Made by a program: the position numbers and the translations under genes
Assembly (NCBI RefSeq): GCF_002891295.1
Contig: NZ_LGUI01000005.1
Span: 186,001 to 250,000, forward strand
Direction of reading: 5' to 3'
DNA length: 64,000 nt
DNA from: Streptomyces eurocidicus
GTDB lineage: Bacteria; Actinomycetota; Actinomycetes; Streptomycetales; Streptomycetaceae
Shown: positions 39,684-48,283 of the stretch, piece by piece
Layout of the letters: each line of letters opens with the position of its first letter
How positions within the stretch are numbered: the first letter of the stretch is position 1
Notes under the pieces: model-generated
What the model was told of the DNA's origin: nothing
The model's input: the letters and a program-made list of their open reading frames with translations, nothing else
Database searches by the model: none

Positions 39684-41963
39684 ATGCCCGACCGCTTCAG
39701 CGCGGCGCTGTACCGGCGGCGTACCGCCGTGTTGTGGGTGAGCGCGCTCGCCCTCGTCCTGGCCGCGATCGGCAGTCTCGGCGTGGAGAACCGGCTGGTG
39801 CACGGCGGGTTCTCCGATCCGGACGCGCAGTCCTCCCGTGCCGGGCGCCTGATGTCCGAGCACTTCCCCGCCGCCGGTGACGACTTGGTGCTGCTGCTGA
39901 GCGGGGCCGGTACGGCCGATTCGCCGCCGACGGCCTCCCTGGGCAGGTCCCTGGGCGGGCCCCGTTCGGTCGACTCACCGGCGATGACCTCCCTGGGCAC
40001 GGACCTGACCCGGCGCGCCGAGCGGACTCCGGGAGTGCGGGCGGCCACCTCGTACTGGACGGCGGGGCGTACGCCCTCGATGCGCTCCCGGGACGGCTCC
40101 ATCGCGCTGGTGTCGCTCTCCCTGCGCGGTGACGAGGACGACCAGGCGAAGACCGCCGAGCGGCTGGTTCCGGACATCCGGCGGCACTCGGAGGGGCTGA
40201 CGGTCATGGCGGCCGGTCCCGCGCAGGTGCAGTCGGAGGTCGGCAAGCAGACCGCGCACGACCTGCTGCTCGCCGAGGCGATCGCCATGCCGATCACCCT
40301 CGTCCTCCTGCTGCTGGTCTTCGGCAGCGCGGTGGCCGCCGCCCTGCCGCTGGTCATCGCGCTGCTGTCGGTCCTGGTGAGCCGGGCCGTGCTGAACGCC
40401 CTGGCGGGCATCGTGTCGATCTCGGTGTACTCGATGAACTCGACCGTCGCGCTCGGCCTCGGCCTCGGTATCGACTACAGCCTGTTCATCCTCGCCCGTT
40501 TCCGGGAGGAGCTGCGCGGGGGCGCGACGGTCCGGGAGGCGCTGGGGCCCACGGTGCGCAGGGCCGGGCGGACGGTCGCGTTCTCCGGGCTGACGGTGGC
40601 CCTGTCCCTGTCCGCCCTGCTGGTCTTTCCCCAGTTCTTCCTGCGGTCCTTCGCCTACGGCGGCATCGTGGTGGTGCTCTCCGCGGCGGCGGGGGCGGTC
40701 TTCGTACTGCCCGCGCTGCTGGCCGTCCTGGGCCACCGGGTCGACCGCTACGACGTCTTCGCCCGGCTGCGCGGCCCGGCGCGGCGGGCCGCCTCCGGCA
40801 CGGCGGTCCCGGCGGCACCCGCGAGCGGCCGCTGGTACCGGTTCGCCATGGCCGTGATGCGCCGCCCCGTGCTCTACGGAGGCGGCGCGGTACTGGTGCT
40901 GGCCGTCCTGGCGTCCCCGTTCACCCGGGCGTCGCCCGGTCTGTTCGGCGACCGCGCGCTGCCCGCCGACTCCCAGGTGCACCGCGCCACGCAACTGCTG
41001 CGCACCCGGTTCGACGCCGATGCGCTGCGCACCGTCCCCGTGGTGGTGGAGGGCGTGGGTCGCGACCGGACCCGGGTTCTGGAGCCGTACGCCCTCGCCC
41101 TGTCCGAGGTGCGCGACGTCCGCCGGGTGACCACGGCGACCGGCACGTACGCCGCCGGCCGCCGGGTCCGGGAACCGGGGCCGGCCGGTGCCGCGTCGGT
41201 GAACGGCGACAGCGCGCTGGTCTCCGTGGTGGCGGCGGTGGACCAGGACTCTCCTGCGGGCACTCGTCTCGTCGGCCGGCTGCGGGGCGTGGCGCCGCCG
41301 GACGGAGGCACGGTGTCGGTGGGCGGGCAGGCCGCCGCGGTCAAGGACAGCACGTCGGCCATCGGCCGGGCCGCCCCGGCGGCCATCGGTATCGTCGTGG
41401 GTTCCTCGCTGGTGCTGTTGTTCCTGTTCACCGGGAGCGTGCTCATGCCGGTGAAGGCGCTGGTTCTCAACACCTTCAGCCTCAGCGCCACGTTCGGGGC
41501 GATGGTGTTCGTCTTCCAGGAGGGACACCTGTCGTTCCTGGTCGGCAGCCCGATGCACACCGGCACCCTGGACGCGACCATCCCGATCCTGACGTTCTGC
41601 GTGGCGTTCGGCCTCTCCATGGACTACGAGGTGTTCCTGCTCTCCAGGATCCGTGAGCGCTATCTGCGCACAGGGGACAACACGGAATCGGTGGCCTTCG
41701 GTCTCCAGCACACCGGACGGATCATCACGGCCGCGGCGGTGCTCGTCGCCGTCGTGCTGTTCGTCTTCGCCATCTCCGGAGTGACGCTGCTGAAGATGCT
41801 CGGCGTCGGCCTCGCACTGGCGGTGGTACTGGACGCGACCCTGGTCCGCGCCGTCCTCGTGCCGTCGTTCATGCGGCTGGCGGGGCGGGCGAACTGGTGG
41901 GCCCCGGGGCCGTTGCGCCGGCTGCACGACCGGGTCGGGTTGCGGGAGGACGCCGGGGACTGA
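39684..41963 (+). CDS. MMPL/RND-family membrane transporter
   Basis: The 759-residue protein has the MMPL layout: one N-terminal helix, a large external domain, then five or six helices (LGLGLGIDYSLFILARFREE is the conserved proton-relay region near residue 264), and a repeat of the same order. The second half has FGLSMDYEVFLLSRIRERYL near 650. It is an inner-membrane exporter of lipids or other hydrophobic compounds. GGGAGG precedes the ATG. It is divergent from the thioesterase gene. The cargo is unknown. Confidence 0.9.
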   Translation: MPDRFSAALYRRRTAVLWVSALALVLAAIGSLGVENRLVHGGFSDPDAQSSRAGRLMSEHFPAAGDDLVLLLSGAGTADSPPTASLGRSLGGPRSVDSPAMTSLGTDLTRRAERTPGVRAATSYWTAGRTPSMRSRDGSIALVSLSLRGDEDDQAKTAERLVPDIRRHSEGLTVMAAGPAQVQSEVGKQTAHDLLLAEAIAMPITLVLLLLVFGSAVAAALPLVIALLSVLVSRAVLNALAGIVSISVYSMNSTVALGLGLGIDYSLFILARFREELRGGATVREALGPTVRRAGRTVAFSGLTVALSLSALLVFPQFFLRSFAYGGIVVVLSAAAGAVFVLPALLAVLGHRVDRYDVFARLRGPARRAASGTAVPAAPASGRWYRFAMAVMRRPVLYGGGAVLVLAVLASPFTRASPGLFGDRALPADSQVHRATQLLRTRFDADALRTVPVVVEGVGRDRTRVLEPYALALSEVRDVRRVTTATGTYAAGRRVREPGPAGAASVNGDSALVSVVAAVDQDSPAGTRLVGRLRGVAPPDGGTVSVGGQAAAVKDSTSAIGRAAPAAIGIVVGSSLVLLFLFTGSVLMPVKALVLNTFSLSATFGAMVFVFQEGHLSFLVGSPMHTGTLDATIPILTFCVAFGLSMDYEVFLLSRIRERYLRTGDNTESVAFGLQHTGRIITAAAVLVAVVLFVFAISGVTLLKMLGVGLALAVVLDATLVRAVLVPSFMRLAGRANWWAPGPLRRLHDRVGLREDAGD

Positions 41964-42044
41964 CGGGGGCCGAGACAGGCAGGGAGCAGAGCCGGAAGCC
42001 CCCGGTCCGCGGCAGAAGGGGACCGGGATGGGCCGGCGGATCAC

Positions 42045-42707
42045 TCACCGCCCCGACTCGGCGGCCTTGGCCGCGCGGCGGGCGAAGACATCCTCACGGC
42101 GGTCCTCCATCTGCCGCAACGCGTCCTTGCGGTCCCGCTTGGAGAGCCGGTCAAGGTACGTGTGCCCCATGAGGTGATCGGTCTCGTGCTGCAGGCACCG
42201 GGCGAAGTAGCCCGTCCCCTCGATGAGGACGGGGTTGCCGTCCTCGTCGAACCCGCGAGCGACGGCACGGTCGGTGCGGGGAACCGACATGGTGGCACCC
42301 GGTACGGACAAACAGCCCTCGAAGTCGTCGACGAGTCGCCGACTGCCCGGGTCGGGCAGGTCCAGAACCGGGTTGACGATATGGCCGACATGCCGGATCC
42401 CATGGTCGTCCGGGCAGTCGTACACGAACAGCCGCAGGTCGACGCCTACCTGATTGGCGGCCAGGCCGGCGCCGTCGGCCACGTACATGGTCAGGAACAT
42501 GTCGTCGATCAACGCCGACAGCTCCGGGGTGCCGAACTCGGTGACCTCACGGCACGGGCGGCCCAGGACCTCCTCCCCCACCACGGTGATCCGACGCATC
42601 GAGCCCCGTTCCGCCTCCGGGGACGGGGCGGGATGGGAGTCGACCGGACGGCCTTGCACACGGACTCGCCGGTCGACGGAGCGGGACGGCTCGTGACGAA
42701 CAGACAT
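42045..42707 (-). CDS. def: Peptide deformylase (additional, regulated copy)
   Basis: The 220-residue metallo-hydrolase removes the N-formyl group from new proteins. All three family motifs are present: GAGLAANQ, EGCLS with the metal cysteine, and QHETDHL with the two metal histidines and catalytic glutamate. An N-terminal extension of about 36 residues precedes the usual start (MRRITVVGEEVLG). GGGGGAG supports the ATG at 42707. It faces an ArsR-like regulator across palindromic operators, unlike a housekeeping copy, so it may be induced by a PDF inhibitor or another stress. Confidence 0.93.
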   Translation of the reverse strand: MSVRHEPSRSVDRRVRVQGRPVDSHPAPSPEAERGSMRRITVVGEEVLGRPCREVTEFGTPELSALIDDMFLTMYVADGAGLAANQVGVDLRLFVYDCPDDHGIRHVGHIVNPVLDLPDPGSRRLVDDFEGCLSVPGATMSVPRTDRAVARGFDEDGNPVLIEGTGYFARCLQHETDHLMGHTYLDRLSKRDRKDALRQMEDRREDVFARRAAKAAESGR

Positions 42708-42788
42708 GGTTGTCTCCCCCTTTCTTTGCGCACGCCACAGATGCCGCGGTGATCATCACCACGGCCTGACGCCTTCAGAAGAACTCAT

Positions 42789-42828
42789 ACTTGCCAAGTA
42801 CTTTGCAAAGTAGCAGACTTTGCAAAGT
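42789..42828. promoter_or_regulatory. Row of ACTTTGCAAAGT palindromes, probable operator
   Basis: Two perfect 12-base palindromes ACTTTGCAAAGT lie at 42800-42811 and 42817-42828, with centres 17 bases apart. A degenerate third site ACTTG-c-CAAGT lies at 42789-42799. The last palindrome overlaps the GTG start of the regulator gene. The site lies 82 bases or more before the deformylase start. This is a strong candidate for autoregulation and joint control. Confidence 0.75.
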
Positions 42829-43399
42829 GACTGAAGAAGATCTCAACGCCCCGGACGATCTGACAGCCGACGCCGGCGAAGGGCTGCGCGAACACGGAGT
42901 TCGCACAGCCCTGCTGGACCTGCTCGCCGAAGTCGGCACCGTCACGGCGACCGAAGCCGCCTCCCGGCTGGGCTGCAGCTCCGGCCTCTGCTCGTTCCAC
43001 CTACGGCAGTTGGCCCGTCACGGATACGTCGAAGAAGCTCCCCGCAACGGGGGGCGCGCACGTCCTTGGCGTCTGGCGCAGGACACCGCCTCCGACAAGC
43101 CCGCGGAGGAGCGGTTCGGCGACCTGGCCCGAGGACTGGAGGACGAGAGCTGGCAGCGCTGGCAGGCCCAGCGCGACCGAGCACCGGCCGAATGGCGCCA
43201 CGACGAAGCCTTCAGCTCCCTCGCCTATCTGACACCTGAGGAGATGAGCCGGGTCGCGGACACCATCCGACGGGCACTCGCGCCCTACGAGGATCGCGAA
43301 CAACGCCCCCTGGCCCGGCCCGACGACGCTCGGCCGGTGGCCCTCATCACCCGGCTGTTTCCCCTGCTTCCCCAGGCGGAGGACGGCGGTACCCGCTGA
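42827..43399 (+). CDS. ArsR-like winged-helix transcriptional regulator
   Basis: The 190-residue protein has an N-terminal winged helix: VRTALLDLLAEVGTVTATEA, then SRLGCSSGLCSFHLRQLARHGYV and the wing PRNGGRARPWRL. A helical C-terminal part rich in Trp and Arg follows (SWQRWQAQRDRAPAEWRHDEAF). Such proteins repress divergent genes. The GTG at 42827 lies inside an operator palindrome with no ribosome binding site, so the mRNA may be leaderless. A TTG at 42791 is the only earlier option I considered. The likely targets are itself and the deformylase gene. Confidence 0.85.
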   Translation: MTEEDLNAPDDLTADAGEGLREHGVRTALLDLLAEVGTVTATEAASRLGCSSGLCSFHLRQLARHGYVEEAPRNGGRARPWRLAQDTASDKPAEERFGDLARGLEDESWQRWQAQRDRAPAEWRHDEAFSSLAYLTPEEMSRVADTIRRALAPYEDREQRPLARPDDARPVALITRLFPLLPQAEDGGTR

Positions 43400-43417
43400 T
43401 CGAGCCCTACGGTCGGG

Positions 43418-43966
43418 TCACGCTGGGGAGATCCGCCACATCTGGTTGTTACCGCCCCAGTACGTCCAGTTGTGTACGTTGGCGTTGTTGATGTTTCCGT
43501 TGCGGGTATCGACGTCGAGGGCCTTGTAGTTGTGGTGCGCGATCACGGAGAACCAACCGTCGCCGATGTCGTCCAGCCGCCACATCTGGTTCTGGCCCTG
43601 CCAGCAGTGGTACAAGTGCACGTTGCCGCCGTAGTCCCCGCTCTGGGCGCGTGTATCGACATCGAGGCACTTACCCGCGTCGAACACGGGGTGCACGTAG
43701 TAATAACCGCCTCCCGCGCTTTCGAACGTCCAACGTTGCTCGGAGGATCTCAGGCAGTCCCATTGCCGGATGTTGGAGAATTCCCCGGTGCCGGCGACGT
43801 CGAGGCACCTTCCGCTCCAGCGGGACGAGAACTGATAGGTCTGGCCGGGCTGCGGTTGCCATCCGGCAGACCGTTCGCTTGTGGGTGATGCGTCGGCGAT
43901 CGCGGTGGTCGCCAGCATGGAGATCAGCGTTGTCACAGCGGGGAAGAGCCAGTGGCGAGAACGCAC
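43418..43966 (-). CDS. Secreted ricin B-type lectin domain protein
   Basis: The 182-residue protein has a signal peptide (GTG start, MRSRHWLFPAVTTLISMLAT, cleavage near ADA-SP). A beta-trefoil domain follows. Each lobe shows the ricin pattern: RWSGRCLDVAGTGEFSNIRQ then EQRWTF; GKCLDVDTRAQSGDYG then NQMWRL; KALDVDTRNGNINNANV then NQMWRI. It should bind carbohydrate outside the cell. No catalytic domain is attached. AGGAGAAAGAC supports the start. Confidence 0.88.
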   Translation of the reverse strand: MRSRHWLFPAVTTLISMLATTAIADASPTSERSAGWQPQPGQTYQFSSRWSGRCLDVAGTGEFSNIRQWDCLRSSEQRWTFESAGGGYYYVHPVFDAGKCLDVDTRAQSGDYGGNVHLYHCWQGQNQMWRLDDIGDGWFSVIAHHNYKALDVDTRNGNINNANVHNWTYWGGNNQMWRISPA

Positions 43967-44302
43967 GTCTTTCTCCTGTCACACCGAAACGATCCCGCCA
44001 TCGACTGACGGGAATGACGGGAACACCGAAGGGTGGACACCACTGAGACCGGACGCTCAGCCGGCCACAGGGCCTCGGGGAGTACACGTTCACAACTGCC
44101 GGAACCGGGCCGTCCCATCTTCGGATCGCCCGCAAGCCGTGTCCAGACCCGTATCCGGCCGTACGCTCCCCGCGCGTACGCCGCATCCGGCGGGGTTCTC
44201 GACAATTCAGGTGCAGGCGTCGGGCCGCAAGATCGCTCATGTGAGAATCGAGCCGTGTGCGCACACCATGAGGGCAGTGGCCAGCAGGGCCGAGGACGGG
44301 TG
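43967..44302. other. Intergenic region without a recognised gene
   Basis: These 336 bases separate the lectin gene and a small plus-strand gene. A short direct repeat TGACGGGAA occurs twice near 44006. I see no gene; it must hold both promoters. Confidence 0.35.
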
Positions 44303-44620
44303 ATGGGAACCTTCGCGGGAAGTACCGCGCGGCTGACGGTCGCGAACGGTGGTGAGAAGCATCTGGAGCTGGCCGTGGAGCCCTGGGCCGACATTCACCG
44401 GATCCCGCCGGAGCAAGCCCGCGTCGTGGTGACGCATTCACCGGCGGCGAATGGCGCATGGAACGGGACGGCGTTCGGGGACGAGCCGTTTCAGGTCGAG
44501 CATCGGGCCGATTCCGTCACGGTGTGGGCCAACGGGCACTGCTACCACATCAGCGACCGGGAAGGTCACGAAATCCAGGCGTTCGCGGACCAGTGCCCTG
44601 TTCAGGGCCCGTCCGCCTGA
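44303..44620 (+). CDS. Small hypothetical protein
   Basis: The 105-residue protein begins MGTFAGSTARLTVANGGEKH. It is beta-rich and polar, without a signal peptide. Two cysteines lie in the C-terminal half, within GHCYHISDREGHEIQAF and DQCP. I do not recognise a family. GAGGACGGG before the ATG and normal codon use suggest it is real. It ends just before a strong bidirectional terminator. Confidence 0.6.
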   Translation: MGTFAGSTARLTVANGGEKHLELAVEPWADIHRIPPEQARVVVTHSPAANGAWNGTAFGDEPFQVEHRADSVTVWANGHCYHISDREGHEIQAFADQCPVQGPSA

Positions 44621-44653
44621 GGGGCTGCTCGGGCGGCCGCGGGCAAACGGAGA

Positions 44654-44686
44654 GGGGCGGCACCGCGTCGTACGCGTTGCCGCCCC
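44654..44686. terminator. Strong bidirectional hairpin terminator
   Basis: GGGGCGGCA pairs with TGCCGCCCC, and after one mismatch an inner CGCGT pairs with ACGCG around the loop CGT. That gives about 14 pairs. It lies between the convergent small gene and the PAP2 gene and is followed by TTCC on the plus strand. Confidence 0.8.
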
Positions 44687-44711
44687 TTCCGCAACTTCTC
44701 CGAGGAATGTC

Positions 44712-46073
44712 TCAGACCAGTTCGGGCTGCGGTTCCCGTTGCCGCGCCGGTGCGGCCTTCGGTTCCCACGTCTTGGTGGTCCGTATGTAGCCGTAGATCA
44801 CCGAGGTCATCGCCAGAATGAGAAGCGGTCCGAACACCCACGGGTTTTCGGCCATCTCCATCGACAGATAGCGGTACGACACCAGCATCGCGGTGAAGAC
44901 CGTCGCGCCATAGACGACCAGCTGGATTCCCGACCGGTCCCAGCCGCGATCGAGTGCGCGCAGCGCCGCTTCGATCGTGAGCGTGAACACCACACCGGCG
45001 ATGATGTCCGCGCCGTAGTGGTAGCCGAAACCCAGCGTGGCGCCGAGCGTGGCGATCAGCCAGAACGCGCCGCCGAATCGCAGGAGGCGCGGGCCCTTGC
45101 GGGAATGGATGAATATCGCGGTGGCCCACGCCGTGTGCAGGCTGGGCATGCAGTTGCGCGGGGTGATCTCGTCGAAGGGCATCTGGTGCGGCACGGTGAT
45201 CGCCGGCGGCGTGTGCGGCCACAGGTCGGCCACCGCCCACTGCCCGCCGTCGTCACCGAAGGCGAAGATCGGTCCGACCACCGGGAAGATCATGTAGATG
45301 GCCGGGCCGAGGAGGCCGATCACCAGGAAGGTGCGCACCAGGTGATGGCCCGGGAAGCGACGCTCGGAGGCCACGTTGCGCAGCTGGTAGAACGCGACGA
45401 GGACCGCGGCGACCGCGAGCTGGATGTAGACGTAGTCGAGGATGTGTTCGCCGACCGGGCCGGTGGCCTCGACCAGGCGGCCCACCAGCCATGACGGGTT
45501 GCCCAGCGCGTGGTCGGCGGTCGCCACGTACTGGTCGAGCACCATCGGGCGGGTCTTCGACGTGATGAGCAGCCAGGTGTCGCCGGTCTTGCGGCCGGCC
45601 ACCAGCAGCAGGCCCAGGCCGACGCCCTTCAGCAGCAGGGCACGTTCCTTGCCGGTGCGGCGCGTGACGGCGATGACGGCGCAGCCCAGCACCACCCACA
45701 GCGCGCCGTTGCCGAACATCATCTTGGCGTCGACCACCCACCGCACCAGAAAGAAGACGACATCGATGCCGACCGCGACGCCGAAGGCCAGGAACCGTTG
45801 CCGCCAGGTGAGCACCACCATCATCAAGGCCATGCTGGCATACAGCAGCGGCCCCGATTTGGGGGCGAGTACCACCTCTTTGGCCTGGTTGGTCATCGGC
45901 CCCGGAAGGCCGTAGTGACGCGCGGCGATCTCCAGCGCGACAAGGAATCCAAGGGCCACCACACCTGCCGCGGCCCACAGGATCACCCGCGGTTTACGCA
46001 TCCCGGCGAACGCAATTCTGAAGTTTATTCGCGAAAACAATCGCGTTACTCTCGATATCAATCGTCTGGCCAA
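44712..46073 (-). CDS. PAP2-superfamily integral membrane enzyme (Aur1/IPC synthase-like)
   Basis: The protein of up to 453 residues has about ten membrane helices. It carries PAP2 catalytic motifs in its second half: RNCMPSLHTAWATAIF and GFGYHYGADIIAGVVF, with the two histidines and the aspartate. The layout resembles inositol phosphotransferases and membrane phosphatases of the Aur1 type, acting on lipid phosphates on the outer face. The first 24 codons are unusually AT-rich and start with TTG at 46073; an ATG at 46001 is an alternative. The substrate is unknown. Confidence 0.85.
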   Translation of the reverse strand: MARRLISRVTRLFSRINFRIAFAGMRKPRVILWAAAGVVALGFLVALEIAARHYGLPGPMTNQAKEVVLAPKSGPLLYASMALMMVVLTWRQRFLAFGVAVGIDVVFFLVRWVVDAKMMFGNGALWVVLGCAVIAVTRRTGKERALLLKGVGLGLLLVAGRKTGDTWLLITSKTRPMVLDQYVATADHALGNPSWLVGRLVEATGPVGEHILDYVYIQLAVAAVLVAFYQLRNVASERRFPGHHLVRTFLVIGLLGPAIYMIFPVVGPIFAFGDDGGQWAVADLWPHTPPAITVPHQMPFDEITPRNCMPSLHTAWATAIFIHSRKGPRLLRFGGAFWLIATLGATLGFGYHYGADIIAGVVFTLTIEAALRALDRGWDRSGIQLVVYGATVFTAMLVSYRYLSMEMAENPWVFGPLLILAMTSVIYGYIRTTKTWEPKAAPARQREPQPELV

Positions 46074-46247
46074 TTTGTTAGATGTCAGCTAAATAAGTCA
46101 CGCTTCATGCCGGCAGCATGGTTTTCCGGTAAATGACGGGCGACCGGGGCGATCACCACAAGTTCGAACATGCTATCGGAGTGCGGCGGGTGGGTTTTCG
46201 CTGGCCACGGACCCGTGCCGAGTACCGCGGAATGATCCGGCGAGGTG

Positions 46248-47444
46248 TCAGCGGGGCCGGCGGGCGTTGAGCCGGGCCGCCCGGCGGGTCAGATGATCAC
46301 GTTCGGCCAGGTCGGTCGCCTTCGCGGCCGCCTCGGCGTACAGCCTCGCCGCCGTCACCGGGTCGCCGTCCCGCTCGTGCAGATAGGCCGCCACCGCCGT
46401 GTGGCGGGGCAGCGAGTCGTCCAGTGCCGCGAGCGCCGCCAGGCCGGCGCGCGGTCCCTCGGCCTCGCCGACGGCCACCGCGCGGTTGAGCCGGACGACC
46501 GGGCTGCCGGTCAGCCGCACGAGCTCGTCGTACCACTCCACGATCTGCGCCCAGTCGGTCTCCTCGGCGGTGGGCGCGTCGGCGTGGAGGGCCGCGACGG
46601 CGGCCTGGGCCTGGAACTCTCCCAGCCGGTCGCGGGCGAGGGCCGCCCGCAGGATCCCGGTGCCCTCGGCGATCGCCCCGGTGTCCCACCGCCCGCGGTC
46701 CTGCTCGGCGAGCGGCACCAGGCTGCCGTCGGGCGCGGTCCGGGCAGCGCGCCGGGCGTGGTGGAGCAGCATGAGGGCGAGCAGCCCCGCCGCCTCGGGG
46801 TGGTCGACCCGGGCCGCGAGCTGCCGGGTGAGCCGGATGGCCTCGGCGGCGAGGTCGACGTCACCGGAGTAGCCCTCGTTGAAGATCAGATAGAGGACGC
46901 GCAGGACTGTGGCGACGTCGCCGGGCCGGTCGAACAGCACCCCGGACACGGTGCGCTTGGCCCGGCTGATGCGCTGCGCCATCGTCGCCTCGGGCACGAG
47001 GTACGCCCGGGCGATCTGGCGGGTGGTGAGCCCGCCGACGGCACGGAGCGTGAGGGCGACGGCGGACGAGGGTGACAGCGAGGGGTGAGCGCACAGGAAG
47101 TAGAGCCGAAGGGTGTCGTCCACCGCGGGGGCGGGCCCCGGGGCGGGCTCCCGGCCGACGAGGACCTCGCGCCGGCGGCGGGCGGCGTCCGCCCGCTCGG
47201 CGTCGAGGAAGCGGCGCCAGGCCACGGTGATCAGCCAGCCCTTCGCGTCCCGAATGGGGTCTCCCCCGCCCGAGCGGGGCCGGGAGCCCGGGGAAAGGCC
47301 GGTCGGCCAGACACGGACCGCTTCGGCCAGGGCGTCCTGGACGGCGTCCTCGGCCGCCGCGAAGTCGGCTCCGCGGCGGACGAGGGCGGCCAGGACGCTC
47401 GGGGTGAGGCCGCGGAGCAGGGCCTCGTCCATCTGTGGGGTCAC
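46248..47444 (-). CDS. ECF sigma factor with C-terminal TPR-like domain (ECF42 type)
   Basis: The 398-residue protein has region 2 at its start (AALVRRGADFAAAEDAVQDA, then AKGWLITVAWRRFLDAERAD). Region 4 is TLRAVGGLTTRQIARAYLVP then ATMAQRISRAKR. A long helical extension follows (LRVLYLIFNEGYSGDVDLAAEA and later TPR-like repeats), which in this group replaces an anti-sigma factor. Its GTG overlaps the stop of the DGPF gene (GTGA), the pairing that defines ECF42. The targets usually include the DGPF gene itself. Confidence 0.93.
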   Translation of the reverse strand: MTPQMDEALLRGLTPSVLAALVRRGADFAAAEDAVQDALAEAVRVWPTGLSPGSRPRSGGGDPIRDAKGWLITVAWRRFLDAERADAARRRREVLVGREPAPGPAPAVDDTLRLYFLCAHPSLSPSSAVALTLRAVGGLTTRQIARAYLVPEATMAQRISRAKRTVSGVLFDRPGDVATVLRVLYLIFNEGYSGDVDLAAEAIRLTRQLAARVDHPEAAGLLALMLLHHARRAARTAPDGSLVPLAEQDRGRWDTGAIAEGTGILRAALARDRLGEFQAQAAVAALHADAPTAEETDWAQIVEWYDELVRLTGSPVVRLNRAVAVGEAEGPRAGLAALAALDDSLPRHTAVAAYLHERDGDPVTAARLYAEAAAKATDLAERDHLTRRAARLNARRPR

Positions 47445-47848
47445 TCGGTGACCGTGGGCGGCGCGGTCAGGAAGGGACGCAGCTCGAGCCACTCGTGGAT
47501 CGGCTTCCCGCCGGCCCCGGGGGCGGCCGACAGTTCCCCGGCCAGCTCGACGGCGCGTTCGTAGTCGTCGACGTCGATCACCATCCAGCCGGCGACGAGG
47601 TCCTTGGTCTCGGCGAACGGGCCGTCGGTGACCGGCGGGCGCCCCTCGCCGTCGTACCGGACCCACGCCCCGTCGGGGGCGAGCGCCTGACCGTCGACGA
47701 ACTCACCGGTCTTCTCGAGCCGGGCAGCGAAGTCGTTCATGTACTGCACGTGTGCCGAGATCTCCTCCGGCGTCCACCGGTCCATGGGCACGTCGTTCAC
47801 CGCGGCCGGAGCGCCACGGTAGTGCTTGAGAAGCAGGTACTTGGCCAT
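47441..47848 (-). CDS. DGPF/YciI-like protein, partner of ECF sigma factor
   Basis: The 135-residue ferredoxin-like fold protein has the family motif TDGPFAETKDLVAGWMVIDV and the usual start MAKYLLLKHYRG. It is translationally coupled to the sigma factor that follows. The DGPF motif names the family; its biochemical role is unknown, but it is commonly part of the ECF42 regulon. Confidence 0.92.
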   Translation of the reverse strand: MAKYLLLKHYRGAPAAVNDVPMDRWTPEEISAHVQYMNDFAARLEKTGEFVDGQALAPDGAWVRYDGEGRPPVTDGPFAETKDLVAGWMVIDVDDYERAVELAGELSAAPGAGGKPIHEWLELRPFLTAPPTVTE

Positions 47849-48283
47849 CGCGATTCTCCTCGGTACTGGTGCGACCCATTGTGGCCACGCTCACCCCGAG
47901 GACGGAGCCGACCACGGGATCTCGACATCGCCGTCCGGAATTCTTCCGGGCTCTCGTGGATCAGTCTGGTCGGCGAAGCCCGTGCTCACGTCCGGACACC
48001 CCGGCCCCCACGCCGTCAAAACGAAAGCGGAATCGTTCGCTCATATGGATGCACACCTGTGAATCCCTGTGCTCCGGGCCGACGGGTGATCTTCAATGCC
48101 CCGGAGACGTTCCAGGGCGTACGGACCGTCCGGACCGGCGGTGACATGGAAGCTCCGGCGCACGCCCCTGGAGGAGCCGTCGCCCGGCACCGGGCGCCTC
48201 GTGCGGTGCGGCCGGGGACGGCTCTGGATCACCGCCGCCGACCCGCTTCCCTGATCCCGGGCAGGCCGCGCCGCCGGGCCCTC
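47849..48283. other. Intergenic region, no gene supported
   Basis: About 435 bases lie between the DGPF gene start and the methyltransferase gene end. A 37-codon plus-strand frame near 48141-48254 (ending GRGRLWITAADPLP) looks coding-like but matches nothing I know. The promoter of the DGPF-sigma operon should lie at the left edge. Confidence 0.3.

Noticed and set aside
48141..48254. 37-codon plus-strand frame beginning VTWKLRRTPLEEP
   Set aside because: Codon use is plausible, but there is no clear ribosome binding site or family, and it is short; not enough to call a gene.
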